From the NCBI RefSeq assembly GCF_900117415.1, contig NZ_FPEI01000003.1:310001-374000 (forward strand): a DNA stretch of 64,000 nt, written 5' to 3'. This document shows positions 33,094-42,211 of this stretch, piece after piece (the first letter of the stretch is position 1; every line of letters starts with the position of its first letter). The position numbers and the translations under genes are program-made. This DNA is from Hyphomicrobium sp. CS1BSMeth3. Lineage in GTDB: Bacteria; Pseudomonadota; Alphaproteobacteria; Rhizobiales; Hyphomicrobiaceae. The notes beneath the pieces are model-generated. The model saw only the letters and a program-made list of their open reading frames with translations. It was not told the DNA's origin and ran no database searches.

Positions 33094-33212
33094 CTCTCTG
33101 ATCTCACCGCATGATGGGCCATGGCGGCGCGCCTTTGCGCCGCCACGGCGACCCGATGTGGGGCGCCGTCCATGACCTGCTCGCAAATTCCACTGACCGC
33201 AGGAAGCAATTC

Positions 33213-33869
33213 ATGAAGGGCGCAGAAGTCATGGGGACCGCCCCCGGGGAGGGCGGCGCGCTTGGCGCGATCGATCGCGCCGTCCATCTCGTCGAGCGGG
33301 GCACCGCACTGATATCGGGGTTCGGCATCTTCCTGATGATGATGCTCGGCGTCGCGCAGATCCTCTCGCGCAAGCTGCTCAATCTGCCGATCCTCGGCTA
33401 CATCGACATCGTCGAGATCATGATGACGTTCCTCGTCTTCCTCGGTCTCGCCTACACCGAGCGTCTCGGCGGCCACATCCGCATGGAGATCCTGGTCAAC
33501 TACCTGAAGGGCCGCACGCTCTGGCTCTTCGAGCTGACGGGCGTCATCGTCGGCCTTTTCGTGTGCGCTGTACTGACGAAGTATAGCTGGGATCACGCCA
33601 TGCGCGCCTACACCTCGGGCGACTCGACGATCGACATCCAGCTCCTCTGGTGGCCCTCCAAGATGGTGGTGCCCGCCGCATTAGCGCTTCTCTTCATACG
33701 ACTGCTGGTGAGCCTCTGGGGCTACCTCCGCCTCGTCATCGATCCGACGGCTCAACCGATCGGCGTGCCTGAAATCATCGACGTGGAAGAGCAGGCGCGG
33801 CGCGACGTGGAAGCGGCCGGCGTCCATCTCAACGGGAACGAGGAAGGCAAGGTCGATGGTCCTCGATAA
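33213..33869 (+). CDS. dctQ: TRAP transporter small membrane subunit (DctQ type)
   Basis: A 218-residue membrane protein with four hydrophobic segments (GFGIFLMMMLGVAQILSRKL, VEIMMTFLVFLGLAYTERLG, FELTGVIVGLFVCAVLTKYS, VVPAALALLFIRLLVSLWGY), as in DctQ. I start at the ATG 33213 after an AGGAAG box; the upstream in-frame ATG at 33111 would add a non-conserved leader. It overlaps the large permease gene by 14 bases. Together with it, it forms the membrane part of the sodium- or proton-driven uptake system. Confidence 0.88.
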   Translation: MKGAEVMGTAPGEGGALGAIDRAVHLVERGTALISGFGIFLMMMLGVAQILSRKLLNLPILGYIDIVEIMMTFLVFLGLAYTERLGGHIRMEILVNYLKGRTLWLFELTGVIVGLFVCAVLTKYSWDHAMRAYTSGDSTIDIQLLWWPSKMVVPAALALLFIRLLVSLWGYLRLVIDPTAQPIGVPEIIDVEEQARRDVEAAGVHLNGNEEGKVDGPR

Positions 33870-35163
33870 TTTTACGCTTGGCCTTCTCGGCTGCGTCGCA
33901 CTCCTCGTGCTCGTCGTGGGCGGCGTGAGGGTCTACCTCGCTGCAGCGCTCGTCGGCCTTCTCGGCTGCATCGCGATCATCGGCTGGGGACCGGGCGCGG
34001 GCCTCGTCGGCACGATCCCGCACTCGAAGTCGGTCAACTACACGCTCTCCGTGCTGCCGATGTTCATCCTCATCGGCTATCTCGCCTTCTACGCCGGCAT
34101 GACGCAGTCGCTCTTCGAGGCGGCAAAGGCCTGGATGGGCTGGATGCCCGGTGGACTTGCCATCGCGACGATCTTTGCCGTTGCCGCGTTCTCGGCCGTC
34201 TCGGGCGCATCGACGGCCGCCGCTGCGGTCTTCGCGCGCGTCGCCATTCCCGAGATGCTCAAAGCGAACTACGACAAGCGCCTGGCCGCCGGCGTCGTCG
34301 CTGCGGGCGGCACGCTCGACGCGCTCATCCCGCCATCGGCGATCATGGTCGTCTATGCGATCATCGTCGAGGCTTCGATCGGCAAGCTCCTCATCGCAGG
34401 CTTCATTCCAGGTTTCATCTCGGCCGTCTGCTATGCCGGCATCGTCGTCGTCTGGAGCATCATCAATCCCAAGGTGGGCGCGCCGATACACGGCTACACA
34501 TGGAGCCAGCGCATCACGTCATTGCCCGGCACGCTGCCGGTCATCGGCGTGATCGTGATCATCTTCTCGGCGATGTTCTTCGGATGGGCCACGCCGACGG
34601 AGGCCGGCGCACTTGGCGCCTTCGTCGTGTTCGTGGTCGCGCTCATGAACCGCATGAAGGTCTCCCAGCTCAACGAGGCGCTTCTCGAGACGGCCAAGCT
34701 GACCGTGATGATCTTCGCGATCATCTGGGGCATTCTCATCTTCGTGCGCTTCCTCGGCTTTGCCGGCCTTCCTGAAGCGTTCTCGCAATGGGTAGTGCAC
34801 CTGCCTGTGCCTCCGGTCGTCATCATCATCGGCATGCTCTTGGTCTATCTCATCCTCGGCATGTTCATGGACGCGATCGGCATGATGCTGCTGACGCTGC
34901 CGGTGTTCTATCCGGCCGTGATCGCGCTCGGCTACGACCCCATCTGGTTCGGCATCATCGTCGTGAAGATGGCCGGCGTCTGCCTCGTGACACCGCCGAT
35001 CGGGCTCAACTGCTTCGTGGTCGGCGCCGTCCGCCGCGACATCCCGCTCACGACGGTGTTCCAAGGCGCGCTGCCCTTCGTGATCGCCGACTTCATCGCG
35101 ATCGGCATCTTCATCGCCTTCCCCGAGATCGTCACCTTCCTGCCGGACCTCATGCTCAACTAG
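33856..35163 (+). CDS. dctM: TRAP transporter large permease (DctM type)
   Basis: A 435-residue permease with about 12 membrane segments, the transport channel of the TRAP system. Family motifs include FAVAAFSAVSGASTAAAA, GGTLDALIPPSAIMVVYAII, WATPTEAGALGAF, and LGMFMDAIGMMLLTLPVFYP. The ATG at 33856 has an AGGAAGG box inside the end of the preceding gene. Organic acids are driven in by a sodium or proton gradient after delivery by the binding protein. Confidence 0.94.
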   Translation: MVLDNFTLGLLGCVALLVLVVGGVRVYLAAALVGLLGCIAIIGWGPGAGLVGTIPHSKSVNYTLSVLPMFILIGYLAFYAGMTQSLFEAAKAWMGWMPGGLAIATIFAVAAFSAVSGASTAAAAVFARVAIPEMLKANYDKRLAAGVVAAGGTLDALIPPSAIMVVYAIIVEASIGKLLIAGFIPGFISAVCYAGIVVVWSIINPKVGAPIHGYTWSQRITSLPGTLPVIGVIVIIFSAMFFGWATPTEAGALGAFVVFVVALMNRMKVSQLNEALLETAKLTVMIFAIIWGILIFVRFLGFAGLPEAFSQWVVHLPVPPVVIIIGMLLVYLILGMFMDAIGMMLLTLPVFYPAVIALGYDPIWFGIIVVKMAGVCLVTPPIGLNCFVVGAVRRDIPLTTVFQGALPFVIADFIAIGIFIAFPEIVTFLPDLMLN

Positions 35164-35308
35164 TTTCCCAACGCACCAGGCCCGCGCCGACCGAAACCCA
35201 GTCAACCGCGGCGGAGCATTTACTTCGCTCGACATTCGCCGTTCTGATGGCGGCAAGCCGGCCGGCAGAGGGCTCGGCTCGCGCGGCCGTGCCCGGAGGA
35301 TAGCGACG

Positions 35309-36607
35309 TTGAGCGACGATATGCACGGCCGCCCGGGAGACGGCGATGCGACGCGCTTCTTCCTGGCGATGATCCTCGTCCTCACGTTCGTCATGAACAC
35401 GATCGGGCGCGGCGTGACCGAGACGTTCGCCGTGTTCCTCCTGCCGGTGCAGGAGGGCCTCTCCGTCTCGCGCTCCGAGATCACGCTCACCTACTCGATC
35501 TACATGCTCGCGAATGGCTGCACGGCGCCCTTCGCCGGCCAGCTCATCGACCGCCTCGGCGCGCGCGCAACGTACGGCCTCGGCATCCTCTCGCTCGGCA
35601 TGGGCTATTTCCTCGCGGGCTATGCGACACACATCGTGCACTACTACATCTGTGTCGGCCTGCTCGGCGGCATCGGCGCGGCCTCTCTCGGCATGGTCGC
35701 GGCCTCGAGCCTGCTGAGCCGCTGGTTCGTCAACCGCATCGGCTCGGTGATGTCGCTCCCCTATGCGGCCGTCGGCGCAGGCATGATCGCGATCCCGCCG
35801 CTCGCCCAGCTCCTCATCGGGTGGTACGGCTGGCGCGTAAGCCACCAGTTGATCGGCGCGGGCGTGCTCGCACTCTTCCCCTTCGTCATCATGCTGCCGC
35901 TCGGCCGCATCACGGCCGGCTCGCCCGCCTGGCAGGAGCGGCGCCGCGCCCAGTCGGGAACCGCAAACCGCAATCCCTGGCCGGTCTCGGTTGCCATGCG
36001 CACGGGCGCCTTCTGGGGCCTCTTCGCGGCCTACCTGTTCACCTCGCTCGCGGCCTATGCCGTGCTGCCGCAGTCCGTCGCGGCGCTCATCGAGAGCGGA
36101 TTTGCGCCACTGCTCGCCGCCGGCGCCTTCGGCATGATGGGTCTGCTGTCCAGTCTCGGCATTCTCGCCATCGGCTGGATGTCCGACCGCTTCGGCCGCC
36201 TCATCACGGTTACGCTGTCCTACGTCATCACGATCGTCGGCGTCCTTGCGCTGATCGCTACCGTGCACGCGCCCTCGCTGTTCCTGATGTACGCCTTCGT
36301 CGTCTGCTTCGGTCTCATGCAGGGCGCCCGCGGGCCGATCCTCGTCGCGCTCGTCTCGGTGCTCTATCCGGGCGGCGGCGTCGGCAGCATCTTCGGCGCA
36401 CTCTCGCTCGGCCTTGGCATAGGGGCGGCCCTGGGATCCTGGGCGTCGGGCCTCCTGCACGAGCTGTTCGGCGGCTATACGGCCTCCTTCGGCCTCGCCG
36501 TGCTGAGCTCGATGGCCGGAGCGCTGGTTTTTCTTCTGGTGCCGAGCCTGCGCCTCGAGCGGCTGATGTCGGCGCCGAGCCCTGCCCGGTCCCGCGACGG
36601 CGGGTGA
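35309..36607 (+). CDS. MFS permease (monocarboxylate/oxalate-formate-like)
   Basis: A 432-residue major facilitator with 12 membrane segments. The first half has TRFFLAMILVLTFVMNTIGR and GQLIDRLGARATYGLG (motif A type); the second repeats it as GWMSDRFGRLIT. The general look is of the monocarboxylate/oxalate-formate antiporter branch. I choose the TTG at 35309, eight bases after GGAGGA; an ATG at 35321 has no box at the right distance. It follows the TRAP genes after 145 bases on the same strand and may be a second transporter, importer or exporter of a product, for the cluster. Confidence 0.85.
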   Translation: MSDDMHGRPGDGDATRFFLAMILVLTFVMNTIGRGVTETFAVFLLPVQEGLSVSRSEITLTYSIYMLANGCTAPFAGQLIDRLGARATYGLGILSLGMGYFLAGYATHIVHYYICVGLLGGIGAASLGMVAASSLLSRWFVNRIGSVMSLPYAAVGAGMIAIPPLAQLLIGWYGWRVSHQLIGAGVLALFPFVIMLPLGRITAGSPAWQERRRAQSGTANRNPWPVSVAMRTGAFWGLFAAYLFTSLAAYAVLPQSVAALIESGFAPLLAAGAFGMMGLLSSLGILAIGWMSDRFGRLITVTLSYVITIVGVLALIATVHAPSLFLMYAFVVCFGLMQGARGPILVALVSVLYPGGGVGSIFGALSLGLGIGAALGSWASGLLHELFGGYTASFGLAVLSSMAGALVFLLVPSLRLERLMSAPSPARSRDGG

Positions 36608-36680
36608 TGCGCCGGCGTGACACCTACCCCGGGAGCTGACTATTGCCCCCTTGTAATCTGGCACTTGGCACACCAGCTCA

Positions 36681-36781
36681 GGAGGAACGCCGCCCACGGC
36701 CAGACCGTGGGTGTCGTGGTGCCCTTCGGGCATTTCCTCCCTGGACTTGGGCCGCGCCTCGACGTGCGGCCCTCTTTTTTT
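36681..36781 (+). ncRNA. Candidate structured small RNA with terminator
   Basis: The gap between the MFS and amiC genes folds well. Outer arms GGAGGAA (36681-36687) and TTCCTCC (36734-36740) enclose a hairpin CCCACGG/CCGTGGG (36693-36711) and a hairpin TGCCC/GGGCA (36720-36732). A terminator hairpin with a T-run follows. The layout, including CCTCC-type anti-Shine-Dalgarno sequence, recalls alphaproteobacterial trans-acting RNAs, but I match no named family. It could also be a structured 3' end of the MFS transcript. Confidence 0.35.
36749..36781 (+). terminator. Intrinsic terminator between the MFS and amiC genes
   Basis: Stem GGGCCGC / GCGGCCC (36749-36755 and 36766-36772) followed by TCTTTTTTT. 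It ends rightward transcription, five bases before the end of the convergent amiC gene. Confidence 0.8.
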
Positions 36782-36786
36782 AAAGT

Positions 36787-38142
36787 TTAACGAAAGATCT
36801 TCCCGCTGGCGGCGAAGAAGTCGTCGATAGCCGTGGTGATGGCCCCCGCGACCTTGCGCTGCCACTCCGGCGAGAGCATCTGCTTCTCGTCCTCCGTGTG
36901 ACTGATATAGCCGAGCTCGATGAGCACAGCCGGGGTCTCCGCCTGCCGGAGGACGAGGAAGTTCGCCGAACGCTGCGGATCGCGGCTGAACTGGATGTTA
37001 CCGCGCATCCGCTTGGCGGCGAGGTGGCGGAAGTTGAGCGACAGGCCGGCCGTCTCGCGCGCCATCAGATCGAACAGGATGGACTTGACCTCGTCCTGAA
37101 CGGCGTCGGTTGCGATGTGCGCGCCGGCAAGAATGTCCGCAGCATTCTCCTTGTCGGCTAGCTGGCGGGCCCGCTCGTCGGAAGCGCTCTGCGAAAGCGT
37201 GTAGATCGTGGCGCCACGTATTATATGGGCCAGCTCGCGGGCTTCGAGCGAGTCGGCGTGCAGCGAAATGAAGAGTTGCGCCTCGTTCTCGCGCGAAATG
37301 CGAATACGACGCTCGAGCGGGACGAACGCATCTCCCGTGCGCGTCATCACCACGCGATAGCGGCCGGTCGCGTTGAGGGCGCGCTCAAGCGCTCGCCCGA
37401 CCGCGAGGACGATATCCTTCTCGACTCCCGCAGTTCCCTGCGCCCCCGTATCGACGCCGCCATGGCCGGGATCAATGACGATCACAGGCGCACGCCGCGC
37501 TTGCGGCGACGGGGGAGGTCCTGGCGGCGGGGGCACCGGGGCCGCATCCCCGAGTTGCAGCCGCGCCGCGCTTTCACGTGCCGCCGCCACCTCGCTTTCG
37601 CTGAGATCGGCCGAGCGCGAGGGGACCAGATCCAGCTCCAGGCGATGGCGTCCGCGCGCCCCGTCCCGAATGAGCCGCGTCGCCTCGACCCGGACGAGAC
37701 CCGCAGTCTCGATCACGACACGCGCCTTGCCCGGTGCGAAGGCGCCGAACCGGAATGCCTGCACGAGGCCGCGCCCATTGCGGCCTGCAGCCGGCGGCAT
37801 CGTGAATTCGACATTGGAGATGTCGATCACGACCCGATCGGGGGTCTTGAGACGAAAGACCTGGTACTCGACGGGACCTGCCAGATCGAGCGCGAGGCGC
37901 GTCTGCGTATGATCGCCCGTGAGGGACACGCCATCTGCGACAACTGGTCCCATGGAGGGTGCAGGAGGCTGAACCGCAGGGGAAACTGAACTCACCTCAG
38001 CGGCGGGAGGCGGCGCCGGGGGCGGCGACGGCATGGTCTTGACGTGCGTTGATTCCTGGGCGCTGACAGGGCGAGACACCGCAACGCCGCCCGCCAAAGC
38101 GAGTGCGCACGCCACCATCAGCCGCCACGCCAGTGAACGCAT
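36787..38142 (-). CDS. amiC: N-acetylmuramoyl-L-alanine amidase AmiC
   Basis: A 451-residue periplasmic cell-wall amidase that cleaves the amide bond between muramic acid and L-alanine during cell separation. Signal peptide MVACALALAGGVAVSRPVSA; an AMIN domain at about 75-170 (TRLALDLAGPVEYQVFRLKT and DRVVIDISNVEF); a Pro-rich linker; and a zinc Amidase_3 domain at about 220-445 with DPGHGGVDTGA, GVEKDIVLAV and SLHADS carrying zinc ligands, then LIELGYISHTEDE with the catalytic glutamate. It is adjacent and divergent to rne, an order common in Rhizobiales. Confidence 0.93.
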   Translation of the reverse strand: MRSLAWRLMVACALALAGGVAVSRPVSAQESTHVKTMPSPPPAPPPAAEVSSVSPAVQPPAPSMGPVVADGVSLTGDHTQTRLALDLAGPVEYQVFRLKTPDRVVIDISNVEFTMPPAAGRNGRGLVQAFRFGAFAPGKARVVIETAGLVRVEATRLIRDGARGRHRLELDLVPSRSADLSESEVAAARESAARLQLGDAAPVPPPPGPPPSPQARRAPVIVIDPGHGGVDTGAQGTAGVEKDIVLAVGRALERALNATGRYRVVMTRTGDAFVPLERRIRISRENEAQLFISLHADSLEARELAHIIRGATIYTLSQSASDERARQLADKENAADILAGAHIATDAVQDEVKSILFDLMARETAGLSLNFRHLAAKRMRGNIQFSRDPQRSANFLVLRQAETPAVLIELGYISHTEDEKQMLSPEWQRKVAGAITTAIDDFFAASGKIFR

Positions 38143-39011
38143 CGTCCTTGCTCGTTCGGGACTATTTTCCCCTCTCGTCGGCCGAAGTTAACCATTCTTT
38201 GGCCGAATCGACACCACTTGTGTCTCCAGGCACATGCAAAGTGATCGTCTGTGCCAGCATATGACCTCCGCGGCGCTTGCCTCGCTAGGGGCAAGGTCGT
38301 AGAGATATTCGAGTGTGTCGTTCTTGCCGCGACGAGTTGCTGCTGGGACCTGTTCGTTTCCCGCCAAGCCGTTGAGCGCGAGCTGCATGGAGCGCCCCGC
38401 ATTGAACCGCGGAGGAGGCTTCAGGAGGACTGTGGCCCGGTTTCGGGCCGCGTCGCAGAAGCTCACCGCTGAGCGCGGGGCCCCAGGCCGCAGTTTCGAT
38501 GTCGTTTCAGCTCGTTATGCCGCCATTCATGCCTCGGCGACATGACCCGTCCAGGGGCGAGCCCGACGGCGCGAGCGCGCTGGCGCCTACGACACATGGC
38601 TTGCCGGAGTTTTTCGACTTCCGGCTCAAATTGCGGCCCCTCGCAGCCTGAACGGCCTCGGGGCGCCGTTTGTGAGCAGTTTCGAGCTGACGCGCCTCGC
38701 AAGAGGCCGAACAACGGAACTATCAAGAACCAAAGGGGTGCAAAGCCCCTTCGAGGATCAATGAGACACCGGAGCTTCACCCAGCCGACCCTATCCGCAC
38801 CCGGATTCCGGGCGTGGCGGGGCGCTGCGCACGCCGGAGCGGCCACCGCTGAGGTGACCGCATTCCGCGCGTCGGGCGCGAGGGGGTGGATGGCTCCGTC
38901 TGCAATCACGCCATCAGCCAACCCGCGCCCCAGGCCCGCGCACTCGCTGAGCCCCCTTCGCACGCGCGACAGGACGACGAGCCCCGGGCGGCGCGCCCAG
39001 GATCAAAGACC
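38143..39011. other. Long leader/promoter region of amiC and rne
   Basis: About 870 bases between the divergent amiC and rne start codons. No frame shows a convincing protein. A hairpin AAGGGG/CCCCTT lies at 38733-38751, and GC-rich inverted repeats occur further on. RNase E genes usually have long leaders through which the enzyme controls its own mRNA, so most of this is probably the rne leader plus two promoters. I cannot place the promoters. Confidence 0.5.
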
Positions 39012-41975
39012 ATGGAAAAGAACAAAATGCTTATCGATGCCACCCACCCGGAGGAGACCCGGGTGGTGGTACTCAGGGGAGGCCGGGTAGAGGAGTTCGA
39101 CTACGAGTCTGCTTCGCGCAAGCCGTTACGCGGCAACATCTACCTGGCAAAGGTGACGCGGGTCGAGCCTTCGCTGCAGGCCGCGTTCGTCGAATACGGC
39201 GGCAACCGCCACGGCTTCCTCGCCTTCAGCGAAATCCACCCCGACTACTATCAGATCCCTTTCGCGGACCGTCAGGCGCTCATCGACGAGGAAGTCGAGG
39301 AGGAGGCGCGCGCCGAGCGTGAAGCCGATGCCCGGGCCGAGCGGCGCGAGAAGCGCGGCCGCGGCCGCAATCGGCAGAACCGCCGGCCCGCCGACGCAGA
39401 AGCCGGCGAGAATGCCGAAGCCCTTGAGCACGAGCACGGCCACGACCACGTCGAGGATGACGAGCACGCGCACGACGCGCCTTACGCCGCCGAACCTCAT
39501 GATCATGACGATGAGGCGGAAGCCGAGGCTGCCGTTTCCGACGACGCCGTAGAAGATCTCGGCGCCGACGCGCCGCCGGCCGCCCAGCTCGCCCACCCGC
39601 GCGAGGAGAGCCTGAGCACCCCGGCAGAGGCCGTGATCGAGACCGTCGAGACGATCGAGGTCGGCCACGCCCAGGCGCACGAATTCACGTCCGAGCCCTC
39701 GGCTGACGATGACGCTCCCAAGTCGATCGGCCTCGTCGAGGAGGTCGGCGTCACCGAAGTCGAGAGCAACGGTGCCACGCCCGAATCCATCGAGCAGGTC
39801 GGCGCCGAGGACGCCATGGAGGAGGTGCCCGAGCGCCCGCAGCGCCGCCGCGCCCGCCAGTACAAGATCCAGGAGGTGATCAAGCGCCGCCAGGTCATCC
39901 TCGTGCAGGTCGTCAAGGAGGAGCGGGGCAACAAGGGCGCCGCGCTGACCACCTACCTGTCGCTCGCCGGCCGCTACACCGTCCTCATGCCGAACACCGG
40001 CCGTGGCGGCGGCATCTCGCGCAAGATCACCAACGCCCAGGACCGCAAGCGCCTCAAGGCCATTGCCGAGGAGCTCGAGGTGCCGGAGGGCATGGGCCTC
40101 ATCATCCGCACGGCCGGCGCCGCGCGCACCAAGCAGGAGATCCGCCGCGACTTCGAGTATCTGCTGCGCCTGTGGGAGAGCGTGCGCGATCTCACCTTGC
40201 GCTCGACGGCGCCCTGCCTCGTCTATGAGGAAGGCAATCTCATCAAGCGCTCGCTGCGCGATCTCTACTCGAAGGACATCGACCAGGTGCTCGTCGCCGG
40301 CGATGAGGCGCACGAGGAGGCGCACGGCTTCCTCAGCATGCTCATGCCCGGCCATGCCGACAGTGTGATCCCCTATCGCGAGCCTGAGCCGCTCTTCTCG
40401 CGCTTCCAGATCGAGCGCCAGCTCAACGCGATGTTCAGCCCCTACGTGACGCTGCGCTCGGGCGGCTATCTCGTGATCAACCAGACCGAGGCGCTCGTCG
40501 CCGTCGACGTCAACTCGGGGAAGTCGACCCGCGAGTTCTCGATCGAGGAGACGGCGCTCAGCACGAACCTCGAGGCTGCGGACGAGATCGCCCGCCAGCT
40601 CAAGCTGCGTGACCTTGCCGGCCTCATCGTCGTCGACTTCATCGACATGGAGGAGAAGCGCAACAATCGCGCCGTCGAGCGTCGCCTCAAGGACGCGCTG
40701 CGCCATGACCGCGCGCGCATCCAGGTCGGCCACATCTCGCACTTCGGCCTCCTGGAGATGTCGCGCCAGCGCCTGCGCACGGGCGTGCTCGAAGGTTCGA
40801 CCTCGCAGTGTCCGCATTGCCAGGGCACGGGCATCATCCGCTCGACGGAGTCCGTCGCCCTCGCGGTGCTGCGCGGCATCGAGGACCACCTCATGAAGGG
40901 GCCGGTCACCTCGATCTCGGTGCTCACGACGGCGAGCGTCGCGCTCTACATCCTCAATCACAAGCGCGGCTTCATCTCCGAGATCGAGCAGCGCTACGGC
41001 ATCTTTGTCAGCGTCCAGGCCAGCGAGCGCATGCAGGGCGCGAACTTCGCCATCGAGCGCACCAGCGAGCCGGCAGCGAGCACGCCGCGCCGGGCAGAGC
41101 GCAGCGTCGTGAGCATGGACTGGGGCTTCGATGGCAGCGAAGCCGAAGAAGACGAGGCCGAGGAACGTCCCGCGCCCCGGACGGAGGCGCGCGAGAGCGC
41201 CAATGGCGAGGAAGAAGGCGGCGAGCAGCGGTCGCGTCGCCGCCGTCGTCGCGGACGCGGACGCCGCGACCGGCAGGAAACCGGCGGCGAAGCGCGGGAG
41301 CCTCACGGTGCCGTCGAAGACGTGGCTTCGCACGCCGAAGCAATGGGCGAAAGCGACGAGGCGGAAGTCTCCGAGCACGACCAGATGGAAGCGCGCTCCG
41401 AGGAGCCGCACGAGGGCGGCCGCAGCTCTGAAGAAGGCGATGGCAACGGGCGCGGTCGCCGCCGGCGTCGCGGCCGGCGCGGTGGTCGCTCGCGTCATCG
41501 CGAGGGCGCAACAGCCCCCGATGGCAGCGTCATTGCCGGCTCGCCCGCAGATCCGTCAGCGGAGCAGCCGCACGTCGATCCATCCTTCCAGCCGCATGGC
41601 TCGTGGAGCAACCTGCCTGTGCGGCGGCGCGATGAAGCGGCGCTGGAGACTCCTGATCATGGCGTCACCTCGCAGGGCATCACGTGGGAAATCGTAGGCG
41701 CCGTGCAGGAGCCGGAGCCCGAAGAGCCAGCGCGGACGGCCGAGCCCGAGCCGGAACCCGCAGCACCCGTGCCGGCCGCACCAGCGCCTGCAGCTCCCGC
41801 TGCAGCCGCAGAACCTCCGTCGCCCGCCGAAATCCCCCAGCGCGAACCGGCGCGTGCGAACGGCACCGTGGCTCTTGCCGAGCCGGCCTCCAAGGAAGTG
41901 CAGCCGGAGGAGCCGTCGGAGCCTGAAGGGCCGCCGCGCCGCGGCTGGTGGCAGCGCCGTTTCGGCGGCGCCTGA
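39012..41975 (+). CDS. rne: Ribonuclease E
   Basis: A 987-residue endoribonuclease, core of the RNA degradosome. Start MEKNKMLIDATHPEETRVVV at an ATG fits the family. The S1 domain (from about residue 40: GNIYLAKVTRVEPSLQAAFV) is split by an acidic/basic low-complexity insertion at about 91-275, typical of alphaproteobacteria. The catalytic domain has VAVDVNSGKS and VVDFIDMEEKRN with the magnesium-binding aspartates, and the zinc-link CPHC (C600, C603). From about 740 on it is a disordered Arg/Glu/Pro-rich scaffold where degradosome partners bind, ending in WWQRRFGG. Confidence 0.97.
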   Translation: MEKNKMLIDATHPEETRVVVLRGGRVEEFDYESASRKPLRGNIYLAKVTRVEPSLQAAFVEYGGNRHGFLAFSEIHPDYYQIPFADRQALIDEEVEEEARAEREADARAERREKRGRGRNRQNRRPADAEAGENAEALEHEHGHDHVEDDEHAHDAPYAAEPHDHDDEAEAEAAVSDDAVEDLGADAPPAAQLAHPREESLSTPAEAVIETVETIEVGHAQAHEFTSEPSADDDAPKSIGLVEEVGVTEVESNGATPESIEQVGAEDAMEEVPERPQRRRARQYKIQEVIKRRQVILVQVVKEERGNKGAALTTYLSLAGRYTVLMPNTGRGGGISRKITNAQDRKRLKAIAEELEVPEGMGLIIRTAGAARTKQEIRRDFEYLLRLWESVRDLTLRSTAPCLVYEEGNLIKRSLRDLYSKDIDQVLVAGDEAHEEAHGFLSMLMPGHADSVIPYREPEPLFSRFQIERQLNAMFSPYVTLRSGGYLVINQTEALVAVDVNSGKSTREFSIEETALSTNLEAADEIARQLKLRDLAGLIVVDFIDMEEKRNNRAVERRLKDALRHDRARIQVGHISHFGLLEMSRQRLRTGVLEGSTSQCPHCQGTGIIRSTESVALAVLRGIEDHLMKGPVTSISVLTTASVALYILNHKRGFISEIEQRYGIFVSVQASERMQGANFAIERTSEPAASTPRRAERSVVSMDWGFDGSEAEEDEAEERPAPRTEARESANGEEEGGEQRSRRRRRRGRGRRDRQETGGEAREPHGAVEDVASHAEAMGESDEAEVSEHDQMEARSEEPHEGGRSSEEGDGNGRGRRRRRGRRGGRSRHREGATAPDGSVIAGSPADPSAEQPHVDPSFQPHGSWSNLPVRRRDEAALETPDHGVTSQGITWEIVGAVQEPEPEEPARTAEPEPEPAAPVPAAPAPAAPAAAAEPPSPAEIPQREPARANGTVALAEPASKEVQPEEPSEPEGPPRRGWWQRRFGGA

Positions 41976-42002
41976 ACAACCCCTGATACGTCGGCAGATG
42001 TT

Positions 42003-42030
42003 CCCCTCTTTCCACAGATGGAGAGAGGGG
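42003..42030. other. Hairpin downstream of rne
   Basis: Stem CCCCTCTTTCC / GGAGAGAGGGG, 11 pairs with one G-T wobble, six-base loop. It lies 28 bases after the rne stop but has no T-run, so it may stabilise the 3' end rather than terminate. Confidence 0.5.
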
Positions 42031-42211
42031 CATCGGCCTGCTGCCCGCGCGCTTCGCGATAGCGTGGCGCACTTATCTCAGCGCCGGTCATAAATCCTCT
42101 CCAGTCTCCTGCGAGCTTGACGCCAGTCCGGCCGCTGGAAGACGGTGTTGACCGATTTTCGCGGCTCGCGCATTGGCCGCGAAGGATGCGCGAGGATCCA
42201 AGGGGGGCCGC

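Noticed and set aside
35156-36865. Minus-strand open frame of 569 codons over the MFS gene
   Set aside because: Extremely charged, no motif, opposite a clear transporter with membrane segments.
39126-41498. Antisense open frame of 790 codons over rne
   Set aside because: Repetitive Ala/Val/Leu/Asp content mirrors the acidic and basic repeats of RNase E; no domain recognised.
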